A stretch of DNA of 64,000 nt from Acidobacteriota bacterium (lineage in GTDB: Bacteria > Actinomycetota > Acidimicrobiia > Acidimicrobiales > Microtrichaceae), in assembly GCA_003577145.1 (NCBI GenBank), contig QEUP01000002.1:124001-188000 (forward strand), read 5' to 3'. The position numbers and the translations under genes were made by a program. Shown in pieces: positions 27,601 to 36,476 of the stretch. Every line of letters begins with the position of its first letter. The first letter of the stretch is position 1. The notes under the pieces were generated by a model. That model saw nothing but the letters and a program-made list of their open reading frames with translations. It was not told the origin of the DNA and did not search any database.

Positions 27601-29443
27601 CAACACCAACCGCACCACCAAGACCGACAACGCTCAACCCAGCACCTACTGCTATGACAACGCCGACCGGCTCACCGCAACCAGCGACCCCCAGTTCGAC
27701 AGCTTCGAATACGACAGCCACGGCAACACCACCACCATCACCGCCAACCCCGTCGGCTACGACGAGCTCGTCCTGGGCGAGGACCCGACAGGCTACTGGC
27801 GGCTCAACGAGGCCTCCGTCAACGACCCCGCCGCTGATCACAGCGGCAACAACAACGACGGCGCCTACCACACCAGCGTCACCGTGGGCGTCGACGGGGC
27901 GATCGAAGACGACGCCGCCGCGGACTTCAACGGCTCGACCTCAGAGGTCGTCCTGCCGCCCCTCGACGTGGTCGAAGGCGGCGACTTCACCGTCGAAGCC
28001 TGGGTCAAGACAACCGAGAACCGCACCTGGCGGTATGTGTTCAGCGAAGGAAACACCGCCGGCATCTGGGCCCAATGGGGTCTCATGCTCAACAACGGCT
28101 ACCCCCGGCTGTATCTGCGCCAAGACAACGCCGTCGAAAAGATCGTCCAAGGGCCCGCCACCGTCAACGACAACGAATGGCACCACCTCGCCGCCACCCG
28201 GCAAGGCAACACCTTCACCCTCTACGTCGACGGAGATGCGGCCGGCACCCTCACCCACGCCCTGGGGGCACTCACCGTCGACACCACCCGCATCGGCGAC
28301 CTGCGAGGCTGGGGTTGGCCCAACAGCCACCTCGACGGCACCATCGACGAAGTAGCCGTCTACGACCACGCCCTCGATCCGACCGAGATCGCCGAACACC
28401 ACGACAACACCAGCGGCGGCCCTGGCCAGGACCAGACCATGACCTACGACATCACCAACCGCCACACCAGCACCACCGCCGGCACGACAACCGTCACCTA
28501 CGTCCGTGACGCCACCGGCCGCATCGTCGAGCGCCAAGTAGACGGTGTGATCGAAGCCCGCTACAGCTACGCCGGTGGAGGCGACTCAGCGTCGATCACC
28601 CTCGACGACCAAAACACCGTCATCGAAACAACGCACGCACTACCCGGCGGCGCCCTCCTCACCCGACGAGACAACGAAGAGATCTGGTCCTACCCCAACA
28701 CCCACGCAGACGTCGCGGCGGCCGCTGACGCCGCCGGCGTCAAACAAGGCGCCACCATCGACTACGACCCCGACGGCAACACCGACATCCCAGTCGATAA
28801 CGCTCCCGGTTCCTTCGACTACACCTGGCTCGGCGAGTATCAGCGGCCACTCGAACACCAGGACGGCCTGATCAACACCATCGAGATGGGCGCACGACAG
28901 TACGTGCCTGCCCTGGGCCGATTCATCGAGGTCGATCCGATCGAGGGAGGTAGTGCCAACGACTACGACTACGTCAGCGGGGATCCGCTCAACATGAGTG
29001 ATCTTGGCGGGCTGCAGTCATCAGGCTCCGCTGACGGCGTCGGTCCACACCAGGTATGGTATTGCAGGTTTTCTTGGAAGAAGTGTCTCACGTCCTTCAA
29101 CTCTCTGAGGAGTAGGGCCGAGGGCGCGTTGAACATACTGAAGAACAAACTCAGATGGTCGAAAGGCCAGCGGAATGCCTTCCGGCATGTAGCCTGGATG
29201 GCTATGATCGCCAGCCGCTACGGAGCCAGCTGGGCGTATGGCCTCGGTGTTGCACATGAGCGAGATTCTGCTGGTGGTGGAAATAGCCACGATTCAAAGG
29301 TTGACAGACATAACAATTTATGGGGAAGCATCTTCGGCGAAGCATGGGGTGCCAGCGGTTATAGCGATCTGGAGATGGTGAAGTTAATAGCAAAGATGGT
29401 CACGATTCGTTATCCCCTATTTGATTACACGGGAGATGGCTAA
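21617..29443 (+). CDS. Secreted RHS/YD-repeat polymorphic toxin with DUF6973-like tip
   Basis: The 2608-aa protein has a signal peptide (residues 9-34), a DNRLRE-type region (about 370-570) and a PA14-like domain (about 730-855, [14 protein letters not shown]). YD repeats follow, with a second PA14-like unit (about 1235-1380), two LamG/concanavalin-like units (1570-1793; 2046-2266) and the RHS core ending [20 protein letters not shown] (about 2426-2445). After the core comes an unrelated tip of about 130 residues with [25 protein letters not shown] and DRHNNLWG. The spacing of its histidines resembles the DUF6973 toxin-like family, from memory. Tip DNA is clearly A+T-richer than the core. ATG 21617 has GGGGAGGG 5 nt upstream; earlier starts lack support. 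It is predicted to be a wall-attached contact-dependent effector of the WapA type. Confidence 0.85.
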   Translation: MGRVWGVRRAGLVLLLVMGLVGSVLAVVPVVRAAAEPVAEPGLGSEPVPPVFGESSLAGESGADGLRAPESAGVVDRSLPVDSEADFSGPPPTLGQTREAWLGLRELPEQGDEPGSGFVEGESVRLHERTTASVEVYANPDGTETLFASPEVMRFRDGSGGWVDYDLGLVDSGDGALVAEASDAGVRLPTDPAVEGMVVVDSGAGRFVWSLPDVVEVAGGEAPGSGPVVVLPPETEGGVANRAGIDGAGDVDGVVALTKGGFEQSVVVGSAGGPSSYRLVVQVPAGVRAESVQSSPGVSSYVRFVDGSGAEVGVFGWGVAYETASGGLGPAARGAVRTSLVAQQGERVVVEVAVDGEWFNDAARQFPVTIDPGWARNTRPNCEPGPCGYDTWVDSSIPTWTGGWGYPALAAGNDGSGVSRAFMTFLPLPEGAPSGNFFVTEAELAVLNVTPGSCSAKEIEVAGLVEDFGAATSWNDQPHVHPSVVEDTEMVGCPQDPEGTVQSWDVTGYTRNWFEGTQALIAAGLGYAGSEFGLRLSAGNEADTATARVFRSGNTGEPSGAPLLVATYETRPDAPAHVSPADGARLLEVPTLVVEEVADPDEDEVDYWFRVWSTPGEYENGLVLNSGWVEDPSWTPPADALEEGVFYTWRAYSSDGETIPMWSLATRSFMVDAHPAFAPTDGAGPFGVDLATGNLTAGWSGPQFPTVQSGLGVGGSYDAGSALPETGLTGSYFNDTNGNDVFDDAVVIRRADPAVSFIWTIAGGPYPELDMGEWLGRWEGFIEVPATGDYDFGAVFYGKARISIDGEPVLERWGSVAYEDAAVYDANPLSLSAGTRYAVTVEFAAPAPTDGFIELWAKGAVSEQRVDSSWLSPKQYEAHEALSEGWTLDAASYWGFTHAVVGNDSVTVKDAFGASLVFDRSEDGTGWEPAEEWNTATLADDATAEGQLALQADGWTYVFDEDGKLVSASSPVTEGDSAPTHAYSTVTVGGIDYQRLTGITDAVSGRAITLSYEDGSAGCPSPPPGFDAAPPAGMLCEVSYWDNTATALFYVEGRLGRVTNPGAEVTDFTYGTNGLLAGVRESLAADAVAAGVRADDSTTFWQVGYDGEGRADSITGPEPSPGAARPVTSYSYGAAYTDVHVAGLAEPAGFTRRVSYHPELGRQVTDTGADGLSATTEYDALDRPWAITDGAGLKTTTIYDDTGQVTDTYGPAPAAWFDANGYPTGHEADTPHHTTGYDEFDTLHATWWDNTEMQGTPVSTDIGVGTAGGEIDFTWGSHPDTVFISGNSYSGRLTGQINLDVAGTYTIELARNAKAMAWVDGTLIGEDWQSTTSTLSADVEVEEPGWKQIVIAFAHPGSGNAALDLRWRKPGAGSTVTVPGTSLRPMFGIATTQSGPDGDTTATGYEDPETGVATSTSADPSGEDLTQTFGYEPAGAGYRRPLWRTLPADNVGAGGGSATQITYAYYGDSETVDNPCTPEADPANQAGAPKLSTGADPDGPGGEEAISHESVYDAAGRVVAQRTNSDEWICTTYDSRGRPVTVDYPAWGGEPARSVITNTAAGPIGGGSPGYYDLVIEDEPLAYWRLNETSTNDPAADHSGNDNDGTYSGTVQLEQPGAIEDDDAAAFDGGQTDSTVATPDLALIEGGDFTVEAWVNTTENRTWRYVFSEAHSASLYTEWGLMLNSGKPRLYVRENAGSQHILEGPTAVNDNEWHHLAATRDGNTFTLYVDGDEVDTDTFTPAAMDVNDGRIASKRGWPWASAHLAGTVDEVAVYDHALSAADIAEHHANTSAGGGGGSPTGDPLVTTVTDPAGTITTTTDLLGRVTAYQDVWGQTTTYTYDQAGQLVASDGPAGQRSVTYDPGGRIDTVTLDGELVADAAYDAEAKLISVDYPDGTGNAGNGTSLAQVSYDQLKRLTGLSWNQADDTLLTSDTVTRSVAGRVTDQSIDGTDPNPAGPNFAYDGAGRLVAAHTPGHTLTYSFDQTGGCGPLTTAGANTNRTTKTDNAQPSTYCYDNADRLTATSDPQFDSFEYDSHGNTTTITANPVGYDELVLGEDPTGYWRLNEASVNDPAADHSGNNNDGAYHTSVTVGVDGAIEDDAAADFNGSTSEVVLPPLDVVEGGDFTVEAWVKTTENRTWRYVFSEGNTAGIWAQWGLMLNNGYPRLYLRQDNAVEKIVQGPATVNDNEWHHLAATRQGNTFTLYVDGDAAGTLTHALGALTVDTTRIGDLRGWGWPNSHLDGTIDEVAVYDHALDPTEIAEHHDNTSGGPGQDQTMTYDITNRHTSTTAGTTTVTYVRDATGRIVERQVDGVIEARYSYAGGGDSASITLDDQNTVIETTHALPGGALLTRRDNEEIWSYPNTHADVAAAADAAGVKQGATIDYDPDGNTDIPVDNAPGSFDYTWLGEYQRPLEHQDGLINTIEMGARQYVPALGRFIEVDPIEGGSANDYDYVSGDPLNMSDLGGLQSSGSADGVGPHQVWYCRFSWKKCLTSFNSLRSRAEGALNILKNKLRWSKGQRNAFRHVAWMAMIASRYGASWAYGLGVAHERDSAGGGNSHDSKVDRHNNLWGSIFGEAWGASGYSDLEMVKLIAKMVTIRYPLFDYTGDG
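26320..26995 (+). repeat. LamG-like unit 1 of the RHS gene
   Basis: This segment encodes a jelly-roll domain starting at [18 protein letters not shown]. It is near-duplicated in unit 2: both contain [13 protein letters not shown] and [13 protein letters not shown]. The two units share long stretches of identical DNA. Confidence 0.75.
27752..28415 (+). repeat. LamG-like unit 2 of the RHS gene
   Basis: Second copy of the jelly-roll domain, starting at [20 protein letters not shown], about 1.43 kb after the first. Conservation at the DNA level between the copies suggests a recent internal duplication or gene conversion. Confidence 0.75.
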
Positions 29444-29740
29444 TTGCACGCTCGGTTTCTGGACAAGCTGTGGGTCCGGATCTGTCTTCTACCCCTCTTG
29501 TATCCGCTAATCCTAGTGTCATTATTGGGCCTCGCTTTGAGCTGGCCATCAGACTGTGGAGGAGTTCATTGTGACCCGAGTTCAGAATTCGCTGGCTCAG
29601 CACCTGATGCGGTGCTCTTTGTGGCTGCATTGATATCAACCGCCAGCGCAGGCGTCGTTTTCGTGTTTGGTAAGCTCACGTATGCGTACATAGCCTTATC
29701 TGTATCCTTGCTATTACTTGCTATTGCCTATTTCACTTGA
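29444..29740 (+). CDS. Candidate immunity protein (98-aa, three TM helices)
   Basis: A TTG start at 29444 immediately follows the TAA of the RHS toxin. GGGAG at 29431-29435, inside the last toxin codons, sits 8 nt upstream as the Shine-Dalgarno. The 98-aa product has hydrophobic helices at about residues 10-34, 53-75 and 77-97, with a short cysteine-bearing outside loop between the first two. No family is recognised. Its base composition is as A+T-rich as the toxin tip, and both differ from the core, so tip and immunity gene appear to have arrived together. A membrane immunity protein would suit a toxin that acts at or across the membrane, but this is inference from position. Confidence 0.6.
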   Translation: MHARFLDKLWVRICLLPLLYPLILVSLLGLALSWPSDCGGVHCDPSSEFAGSAPDAVLFVAALISTASAGVVFVFGKLTYAYIALSVSLLLLAIAYFT

Positions 29741-29752
29741 GCTAAGATTAGC

Positions 29753-31154
29753 GGCTCTCCTGACCCGGATGTGGGTGGGTTGAGAGCGGTGTAGCTCTGG
29801 TGGCGGGGCTGGCAGGTGGTGTCGGGAGGGTCCGCGTGACGCGCACGGGCTGAGACCAAGGTTCGAGGTGATGAACCGAGAACCTGGGAGGTCCCGCGCC
29901 CATGCGCGTCACGACTGCATTCAAGCGTCTTCTCCGCCTCGAGGGGGTGAACGTCACCGACGTGACCATCACCCCGGTGCTGATCGTCGTCACCGTGGCG
30001 TTGCGCCGTCGCCGGTTGGTGTGCCCGCACTGTCCGTTCAAGACATCGGCCCGGTATGACACGCGGCCGGCGCCGTCGTGGTGGCGCCATCTCGACATCG
30101 GCACGTTCCGCGTCGAGGTCCGAGCGTCGCTTCGACGCCTGCGATGCCCGACGCACGGCGTGGTGACCGAGATGGTGCCGTTCGCTCGGCCGGGAGCGAA
30201 CCTGACCCGGGACTTCGATGATCTCCTGGCGTGGTTGGCCACGAGGATGGACAAGTCCTCGATCGCCCGACTGTGTCGGGTGGCGTGGCGCACCGTCGGC
30301 ACGGCTTGTGAGCGCGTCGTCGCTGATGAACTGGACCCGCGACGCCTCGACGGGCTGTTCCGCATCGGTGTCGATGAGATCTCTTGGCGCAAGCACCACA
30401 GTTACCTGACTCTGGTCGTCGATCACGACCACGGCGTCGTCGTTTGGGGCGCCCAGGGCAAGGACTCCGCGACGCTCGACAAGTTCTTCGACGAGCTCGG
30501 AACCGAGCGATCCGCCCTGATCGAGGCCGTTTCGATGGACCTCGGGCCGGCGTATTTGAAGTCGGTCAGAACCGAAGGGCACGCCCCGCAGGCCATCGTG
30601 TGCGCCGATGTCTTCCATCTCGTCAAGCTCGTTGGTGACGCGCTCGATGAGGTCCGACGCGAGCTGTGGCAGACGCTGCGCCGACTCCCCGATGACCGGT
30701 GGGCGAAGGACTTCAAGGGCTCGAGGTGGGCGCTGTTGAAGAACCCCGAGGACCTCACCGACCGCCAAGCCGAACAACTCGCCAAGATCAAGCGCAACAA
30801 GGGCGGCATCTGGCGGGCATACGAGATGAAGGAACAGTTCCGCGCCATCTTCGCCGGCGATGTCACCCGCGACGAAGCCGCCGTCCTGCTCGACGCGTGG
30901 TGCGCCCGAGCGCAACGATGTCGCCTCCCGTCCTTCGTCAAGGCCGCTCGCACGATGCGCGAGCGGCGTGACCTGATCCTCAACGCCATCGAGCACGGGA
31001 TCAGCAACGGCCGCGTCGAAGACTCAACAACCTCATCAAGAGGGTGAAGCGAGTCGCGTTCGGGTTCCGACGCTTCGCCCACTACCGGACCCGAGCCCTG
31101 CTCTACGCCGGCAAGCCCAACTGGGACCTACTCGCCACCGTCACACCCCGCTGA
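29753..31154 (+). mobile_element. ISL3-family element, decayed (IS remnant 1)
   Basis: The left end begins GGCTCTCC at 29753, close to the GGCTCTTC end typical of ISL3 elements, 12 nt after the immunity stop. The transposase gene inside is frameshifted. I cannot find the matching right inverted repeat after 31154, so the right end is probably lost. Confidence 0.65.
29902..31154 (+). pseudogene. ISL3-family transposase, frameshifted at the catalytic Glu
   Basis: The 29902 ATG starts MRVTTAFKRLLRLEGV with a zinc-finger (CPHC) and DDE residues: D in RIGVDEISWRK and D in VSMDLGPAYLKS. The frame then reads NGRVE followed by an aberrant tail and a stop at 31047. Restoring one G after GAA (31018-31020) continues as GLNNLIKRVKRVAFGFRRF to a TGA at 31152-31154. 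That continuation is the normal ISL3 C-terminus. A single-base deletion directly after the catalytic glutamate has therefore broken the gene. ISL3 has no known programmed frameshift here, so inactivation is more likely. Confidence 0.8.
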
Positions 31155-31412
31155 AACGCGAAGCGCCGGTGATGTTGTCCCGCTTGACGCGTGTCGTCTT
31201 CACGAACACGCTCGACATCCTTGCATAGAACCGACAGACAACCGCGGACCTGTTGCCCCTACCTCACGGCCCTCAACTCACCCCGGCGATCGCGTTCGTG
31301 CTGGTCACAGCGTCGCCAAGTCGCTCCGGAGCCCTCGAACAGCCCTCGACCCGCCAAATTCGGGCGCGAGGGGGGTGTTGTCACTACATGGGCTCGTTGA
31401 CGCCGATGGGGC

Positions 31413-31940
31413 TCAGCTGAGGGTGGCTTTGGCCCAGCTGGTGGTGTCGACGCCGAGGGCGGCGAGGATCTGGGCTTGGAGGGGGCTGCGGCGGGTGATG
31501 ACTTGGACGGTCCGCTCGCCGGCGTGGATGGTGATGGCATGGACCCTGCCGAGTTCGCGCAGCGCCCGGACCGGGGTGAGGTGCTGGTCGACCAGGTCCG
31601 GGTCGCGCAGGCCGGCGCGTCGTAGGTCCGCGGCGATGAGCGCTTCGATGACCGCTGCGTAGACGCAGACGGCGACGTGGCCGCGGACGCGTGTCTCGGT
31701 GAAGTGGCGCACGGGCCGCAGCCGCAGGAAGTCCTTGAGGACACGGAAGCGATGCTCGACTTGGAGCAGGTGGCGGTAGTGGCGCAGCACCTGGGGTGCC
31801 GTGGCCTGGTCGGGGCCGAGGCTGGTCCCCAGCACGTAGCGGCCCGCCAGCAGCGCCTCGTAGGCGAAGCGTTCCTCCCGGTAGTGGTACAGGAACCGAC
31901 CCCGGCCGATCTCGAGCTCGAGGAGCCGCCCGACGCCTGA
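31413..31940 (-). pseudogene. IS1634/IS4-type transposase C-terminal fragment
   Basis: On the minus strand the frame encodes GRGRFLYHYREERFAYEALL, then HYRHLLQVEHRFRVLKDFLR and LRPVRHFTETRVRGHVAVCV. This is the C-terminal part of IS1634-type DDE transposases, containing the catalytic glutamate (VEHRFR region). The N-terminal two thirds are missing. Its 5' side abuts an ISL3 N-terminal fragment at about 31940, sharing the reading frame across a TGA. The 258 nt between it and the ISL3 pseudogene hold no gene I can support and may be IS flank. Confidence 0.65.
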
Positions 31941-32139
31941 TCAGTCATCGGTCTCGTTCACCGAGAGAACGCGAAAGCCATCCAATCCCAGCAAGGCTTC
32001 TGCCAGCCCTGTACCGTCGCACATCGTCAGAGGTCTCCTCGTCGTAGCTGCCTTCAGACAGCCGCAACGATGGCGGGACCTCTGACCCGCGTGGTGGGCC
32101 TGCCCTATGAGGCGATCCCTACCTTCAACGCGAAGAGCC
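31941..32139 (-). mobile_element. 5' end of a second ISL3-family element
   Basis: On the minus strand the terminus GGCTCTTCGCGTTGAAGG (first base at 32139) is a typical ISL3 left end. It is followed by a 27-codon start of a transposase (ATG 32024, LLGLDGFRVLSVNETDD), cut off by a TGA at 31941-31943. An inverted pair AGAGGTC/GACCTCT lies in its leader. The rest of the element is replaced by the IS1634-type fragment. Confidence 0.6.
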
Positions 32140-32323
32140 CATAATTTCGGTAACGCTATACGTTCGTTCCTGGTGTGGACGCAGGTCGATCGGGCCGCAC
32201 AAGAGCATGACGGGGGCGAGGGCGGCCTGGGCGGAGTGGAACCCGATGGCGCGATGGACTGACAGGTCAGGCGCACTTGATTGTGAGATCAGATCTGGTG
32301 GCATCGCTTGTAGTCGCTTGGAA

Positions 32324-33661
32324 TCAGTGGCCACCGGGGCGGAGCCAGGACGAGACCTGCTTCGGCGGGCGGGTGCCGACCGTCTGGGGACCGCGCAGGC
32401 GTGTCCAGATCACGCCGGGGAGCAGCCGGAGGAACGACAGCAGGGTCCTGAGGCGCAGGGTGAGCATGGCCGGACCCGGGCGTTGGCGCGCCAGCAGGGG
32501 CGACACGACGTCTTGGCGGGCGTAGGAGCCCGTGGTCACAAGGAACTCCCACACGGCTTCGAGGACGGTGGTGACGGCGGCGTTGCGGGCGAGCATGAGC
32601 AGTCGGTTGCGGTCGTTGTGGAACCAGAAGCGGGCGGATCCCTCAACGTTGGTGGCGGTGTGGACGTGGTTGAGCACCGATGCAGGGACCGTCCGGTAGC
32701 GCCAACCCCGCCGGCGTCCACGCCACGACAGGTCGAGGTCCTCGTAGTAGATGAAGAACTGCGGGTCGAACAGCCCGCAGTCGTCGAGATAGGAGCGGCG
32801 CAGCAGCACCCCGCCGCCGCTCCACCCGGCCACCTCCGCCGGCTGGTCGTGGCTGCCGTCGTCGCGTTCGCGGAAGGCCCGGTCGGTCCCGCGCCCGAGC
32901 TGATCGATCTCCACGCCGAGGTTGTTGATGACCCGGTAGGGCTCGGCGCCGGCCGGTACGGTCGCCACCTTGCCGTCCACCCGGTGGATGACCCTCGATC
33001 CGCCGCAGCGCAGCTCCACGATGGCCGCCTCCCCTTCGAGGACGACCTCGACCGACTCGGGAGCGGTGACATCGGGAGGCAGGGGGACTCGGATGGCTGC
33101 GTCACTGCCGGCGTGCCGTTCGATGCGACCGATGCTGAAGCGGTCGCGACCCCAGTCGAAGCCGTAGCGGTACTGGACCTTCGAGCTGACGTCGCGTCCG
33201 TCCACGCTCACCTGACGTAACTCCACACCGCGGGCTGTGTCCGGTCTTCGACGAACGTGCACCTCGACGTCCACGAACGACGGCGCGAAGAGGATCTTGG
33301 GGCAGGCCGCGCCGAGCTGGGGATCTGCCTGCAGGACCTCGACGAGCGGCGCGAGCCATCCCGGGTCGACCGTCGCGTCGTTGTTCACGAGCGCCAAGAA
33401 GTCGTAGGCCCCGGGGCTGCGTGCACCCTGGTTGCACGCCTCGGCGAAGCCCACGTTCTCGGTGTTGCGGATGATCGTGACACGGGGGAAGTCCCGTGCG
33501 AGCTTCTCAGCAGAGCCGTCGGTCGATGCGTTGTCGACCACCAGCAACTCCAGCGAATCGGCCGGCCAGTCCGTCGCCAGGAGGCTTTGCAGGCAGTCGT
33601 GGGTGAGCTGCCCCCCGTTCCAGTTGACGACGACCACCCGGACGGCGGGAGCGGCGATCAT
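32324..33661 (-). CDS. GT2-family glycosyltransferase (rhamnosyltransferase-like)
   Basis: The 445-aa GT-A enzyme begins with VVVVNWNGGQLTHDCLQSL and has LVVDNASTDGS, the metal-binding segment NNDATVDPGWL and the downstream YEDLDLSWRGRR (ED-type motif of WbbL-like enzymes). A 100-residue insertion lies between the donor and acceptor halves, longer than in minimal GT2 enzymes. It probably adds a sugar to a surface glycan. Its start is 10 nt after the end of the upstream SCO6745-like gene on the same strand; its 3' end borders the IS region. Confidence 0.85.
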   Translation of the reverse strand: MIAAPAVRVVVVNWNGGQLTHDCLQSLLATDWPADSLELLVVDNASTDGSAEKLARDFPRVTIIRNTENVGFAEACNQGARSPGAYDFLALVNNDATVDPGWLAPLVEVLQADPQLGAACPKILFAPSFVDVEVHVRRRPDTARGVELRQVSVDGRDVSSKVQYRYGFDWGRDRFSIGRIERHAGSDAAIRVPLPPDVTAPESVEVVLEGEAAIVELRCGGSRVIHRVDGKVATVPAGAEPYRVINNLGVEIDQLGRGTDRAFRERDDGSHDQPAEVAGWSGGGVLLRRSYLDDCGLFDPQFFIYYEDLDLSWRGRRRGWRYRTVPASVLNHVHTATNVEGSARFWFHNDRNRLLMLARNAAVTTVLEAVWEFLVTTGSYARQDVVSPLLARQRPGPAMLTLRLRTLLSFLRLLPGVIWTRLRGPQTVGTRPPKQVSSWLRPGGH

Positions 33662-33671
33662 CCGGTGCCGC

Positions 33672-34400
33672 TCATCCGACGTTGTCGTGGGCCCGTTGGA
33701 CGAGGTCGACCAGCTCGGCCCTCTCGCCGTCGTCGAGGGCCGCCAACGCCGGGCTGATGAGAGCGGTCGTCCGCCGCTCGGCTCTCTCCCAGGCGTCTCG
33801 CACCGGTGCTGGGTCGGGGAACGGCTCCCCCCACCCGAACAGCTGGGCGTTCGGGATGCCCCCCTTCACCAGCACGGCCTCCAGGGGAGCTATCCCCTCG
33901 GCCGCCACGGCGATGGCATGGAGCCCGAACCGCAGCTCGCGCAGCAGGTTCACGTAGTGAAGCCCGCCGGCCTTGTCGTCCTCAGGCGTGGGAACCGAGC
34001 GCCAGGCTGCGAACAAGGGGACGGCGGTCACGGGTGCGGCCGCCACGACTGTGGCGAGCAACTCGGCCATGCGACCGGCGTCGACATCGTCGGGGAGGTG
34101 CGCTCTGCCCCACGCGTGGCCGCACCCGACGAAGTGCTCGGCGGCGGCGTGGGGGTCCATGACCCGACGGCCCGCATCCCATTGGGTGCGCACCACCTCG
34201 GGGTTGAACATGGCGAGGACGGCGGTGATGACGTCGGCGTCGACGTCGCCCATCACACCGCCGCGACCGGCGAAGTAGAAGTCGAACCCGGCGAACCCGA
34301 GCTCGGCGCCCTTCGCGTAGGTGGCTGCGTCGAGCATGAACAGGCCGCCCAGGGTGCCGATGGGCGCGGCGAGGGCCTCAGCCGCTTCTGCTGGTGTCAC
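33672..34400 (-). CDS. SCO6745-like family protein (function unknown)
   Basis: The 242-aa, mainly alpha-helical protein has the pattern TYAKGAELGFAGFDFYFAGR and later LRELRFGLHAIAVAAEGIAP. These resemble the uncharacterised actinobacterial SCO6745/EvbL family. I know no reaction for it. The GTG start at 34400 has AAGGAG five to six bases upstream. It lies between the thiolase gene and the GT2 gene and is probably co-transcribed with the thiolase/DUF35 pair. Confidence 0.55.
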   Translation of the reverse strand: MTPAEAAEALAAPIGTLGGLFMLDAATYAKGAELGFAGFDFYFAGRGGVMGDVDADVITAVLAMFNPEVVRTQWDAGRRVMDPHAAAEHFVGCGHAWGRAHLPDDVDAGRMAELLATVVAAAPVTAVPLFAAWRSVPTPEDDKAGGLHYVNLLRELRFGLHAIAVAAEGIAPLEAVLVKGGIPNAQLFGWGEPFPDPAPVRDAWERAERRTTALISPALAALDDGERAELVDLVQRAHDNVG

Positions 34401-34425
34401 GACGACTCCTTGGTAGCTGGATGGA

Positions 34426-35628
34426 TCAGCGCTGGACTATCACCGAAGAGCCGTGACCGAAAAGCCCCTGATTGACCGTCAGGCCAACGGCGGCACCCTC
34501 GACCTGTCGAGGCCCTGCCTGGCCCCGGAGCTGCCAGACGAGCTCGCACACCTGGGCGATGGCCTGGGCGGGGACGGCCTCGCCGAAGGCGCCCAGGCCG
34601 CCGCTCGGGTTCACCGGTATCCGTCCGCCCAGGGTGGTGTCTCCGTCCCGGAGCAGCCTCTCGGCTTCGCCCTGCTTGCAGAGGCCGATGTTCTCGTACC
34701 AGTCGAGCTCCAACGCCGACGAGAGGTCGTAGACCTCGGCGAGGTCGAGGTCATCGGGGCCGACCCCGGCTTGCTCGTAGGCCGCCGCGGCGATCGAGTC
34801 TCGGAAGGTCGTGCCGGGGCCGGCCACCCCGGCAGCGCTGTCGGTGGCGAAGTTGGGCATCTCGATGACCGTGTTGGGGAACTCGGGGGTGACGGTCGAG
34901 ACGCCGGTGATGCGAATGGGGTCACTCACCCCGTGGCGCCTGGCGAAGTCGAGGCTCGACACGACGAGGGCGCCGCCGCCGTCGCTGGTGGCGCAGATCT
35001 CGAGGAGCCGCAGCGGGTCGGCGACGACGGGGGAGGCGAGCACCTCCTCGAGGGTGAACTCCTTCTGGTAGCGCGCGTAGGGGTTGAGCGCCCCGGCCCG
35101 CGAGTTCTTCACCTTGACCCGGGCGAAGTCCTCCTCGGTCGCGCCGAACTCGTCCATCCTTCGCCGCGCGTAGAGCCCGAAGTAGGTCGGGTTGGTCGCA
35201 CCCAGCAGCCGGAACCGCAGCCAGTCCGGATCGGCCTGCCGCTCGCCCTTGGTTGGAGCCAGGAATCCCTTGGGTGTGGTGTCGGCGCCGACGACGAGCG
35301 CCACGTCGCAGAAGCCGGCCAGGATCTGTGCCCGCGCCGACTGGATCGCCTGTGCCCCCGAGGCGCAGGCGGCGTAGGAGCTCGAGATGGGGATACCGGT
35401 CCAACCCATCGCCTGGGCGAAGGTGGCTCCGGCGACATACCCCGGATAGCCGTTGCGTACGGTGTCGGCACCCGCCACGAACTGGATGTCACGCCACTCG
35501 AGGCGGGCGTCGTCGAGCGCGTCGCTGATGGCCTTGACCCCGTACTCGACGAACCAGCGACCCCATTTGCCCCAAGGGTGCATGCCGACGCCTATGACGG
35601 CGATCTCCTTGTCGCTGCGCCCGCTCAT
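34426..35628 (-). CDS. Thiolase / lipid-transfer (Ltp2-like) acyl-CoA C-C cleavage enzyme
   Basis: The 400-aa protein has the thiolase fold with GTFAQ-like segments ISSSYAACASGAQAIQSARA (nucleophilic cysteine region) and VNPSGGLGAFGEAVPAQAIA (the usual glycine loop). Its partner, the DUF35 OB-fold protein, overlaps it by four bases (ATGA, 35625-35628). Thiolase-DUF35 pairs act together as Ltp2/ChsH2-type aldolases or benzylsuccinyl-CoA thiolases that shorten acyl-CoA side chains. A longer frame upstream belongs to the partner's opposite reading. In a steroid-degrading genome a side-chain role is plausible but unproven. Confidence 0.8.
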   Translation of the reverse strand: MSGRSDKEIAVIGVGMHPWGKWGRWFVEYGVKAISDALDDARLEWRDIQFVAGADTVRNGYPGYVAGATFAQAMGWTGIPISSSYAACASGAQAIQSARAQILAGFCDVALVVGADTTPKGFLAPTKGERQADPDWLRFRLLGATNPTYFGLYARRRMDEFGATEEDFARVKVKNSRAGALNPYARYQKEFTLEEVLASPVVADPLRLLEICATSDGGGALVVSSLDFARRHGVSDPIRITGVSTVTPEFPNTVIEMPNFATDSAAGVAGPGTTFRDSIAAAAYEQAGVGPDDLDLAEVYDLSSALELDWYENIGLCKQGEAERLLRDGDTTLGGRIPVNPSGGLGAFGEAVPAQAIAQVCELVWQLRGQAGPRQVEGAAVGLTVNQGLFGHGSSVIVQR

Positions 35629-36098
35629 CGGGGATCGCCCCGCACCTGGTCGGTCAACGCATGGTCGCCCGACGGCCTCCATTTCCACACTACGTAAGCG
35701 TTGTCGTCGTCCTCGTAGAGGGTGTCGAGCACCAGCTCCATCTCCATGCCGACCTCCAGGTCCTCCACGCCGATCCCCGCCACCACCTGGCCGAGGACGA
35801 CCATCTGCTCTTCGGCCAGCTCGACCGCCGCGATGCAGAACGGTTCGAAGGGCTCGGTGGTCGTCACGAAGGGCTCGGGAGGTTGGTAGGCCGCGTTGGT
35901 GTAGGACCACAGCGTTCCCGTGCGGGAGAGCCGGACCTCCTCCAACGTCGATCCGGCGAAGCCCGGGACCCGGGACTGGGCGTTCTCGGGCGGGAAGAAG
36001 TAGGTGCCGCTCTCAGAACAGCGGGTTCCCAGCAGCGCCGGCCGGCCCTCGTCCATGCTGAACCAGCCCTCGATCGCAGGCACCCGTTGCTTGGCCAC
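35625..36098 (-). CDS. DUF35 OB-fold protein (ChsH2-like thiolase partner)
   Basis: The 157-aa protein has the rubredoxin-like N-terminus and OB-fold of DUF35. The usual zinc ribbon (CxxC ... CxxC) is degenerate: only one cysteine remains, in GTRCSESGTYFFPPE. The OB-fold part is normal (VVLGQVVAGIGVEDLEVGME). It overlaps the thiolase by four bases. A candidate operator lies 26 nt before its start. Confidence 0.78.
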   Translation of the reverse strand: MAKQRVPAIEGWFSMDEGRPALLGTRCSESGTYFFPPENAQSRVPGFAGSTLEEVRLSRTGTLWSYTNAAYQPPEPFVTTTEPFEPFCIAAVELAEEQMVVLGQVVAGIGVEDLEVGMEMELVLDTLYEDDDNAYVVWKWRPSGDHALTDQVRGDPR

Positions 36099-36124
36099 GC
36101 TTCCCTCCGGTCAGCCGAAAGAAT

Positions 36125-36139
36125 CTGACGCCCCGTCAG
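36125..36139. promoter_or_regulatory. Candidate operator CTGACGCCCCGTCAG
   Basis: A palindrome of 6-bp arms (CTGACG/CGTCAG), 26 nt upstream of the DUF35-thiolase operon start. It shares the form CTGACGNMCCRTCAG with the site at 39502-39516 before echA20, suggesting one TetR-type regulator for both. Confidence 0.5.
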
Positions 36140-36241
36140 CTTAGTGCGAACCGTGTTCCGGGATCGATGGGCCGCGCCTGGCACGGTCCAACGGTCCCAA
36201 ATCGTGGAGGAGCCCGTGCTGGTGTCGGCTCGGCCCGCGGG

Positions 36242-36247
36242 TAGCCT
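36242..36247 (+). promoter_or_regulatory. -10 box of the FmdB-type gene, leaderless
   Basis: TAGCCT ends 7 nt before the GTG start codon at 36255, which fits a leaderless mRNA. The -35 region is weak. Confidence 0.4.
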
Positions 36248-36254
36248 GTGGGGC

Positions 36255-36458
36255 GTGCCTGTCTACGAATACCGCTGCCGCACCTGTGACGAGGTGTTCG
36301 AGTTGCGCCGCGCCATGAGCGAGGCCGACACCCCGGTGAGCTGCCCCCAGGGGCACGCCGAGACGGTCCGTCTCATCTCGAGCTTCGCGTCGGTCTCTGC
36401 CGCACCCGAAGCCCCGGTGGGCCCGTGCGGCAACCAGTGCGCCTGCTATCCGGAATGA
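36255..36458 (+). CDS. FmdB-family zinc-ribbon protein
   Basis: The 67-aa protein begins with PVYEYRCRTCDEVFELRRA, which has the first CxxC pair of the FmdB regulatory zinc ribbon, and has a CPQGH in place of the second CxxC. The C-terminus is cysteine-rich (GPCGNQCACYPE). The role of FmdB proteins is unclear; the name comes from a formamide-amidase operon. GTG 36255 was chosen because the family N-terminus begins there; the longer frame to 36144 is not conserved. Confidence 0.78.
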   Translation: MPVYEYRCRTCDEVFELRRAMSEADTPVSCPQGHAETVRLISSFASVSAAPEAPVGPCGNQCACYPE

Positions 36459-36476
36459 CCCCTCTGTTCGTGTACC

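Noticed and set aside
26320-28415. The repeated segments as a CRISPR or VNTR array
   Set aside because: They are two long domain-size copies in frame, not short regularly spaced repeats.
31259-31948. A 229-codon minus-strand frame in the IS1634 region
   Set aside because: The frame that encodes recognisable transposase is another one (31413-31940); this one is a serine/proline/arginine-rich shadow.
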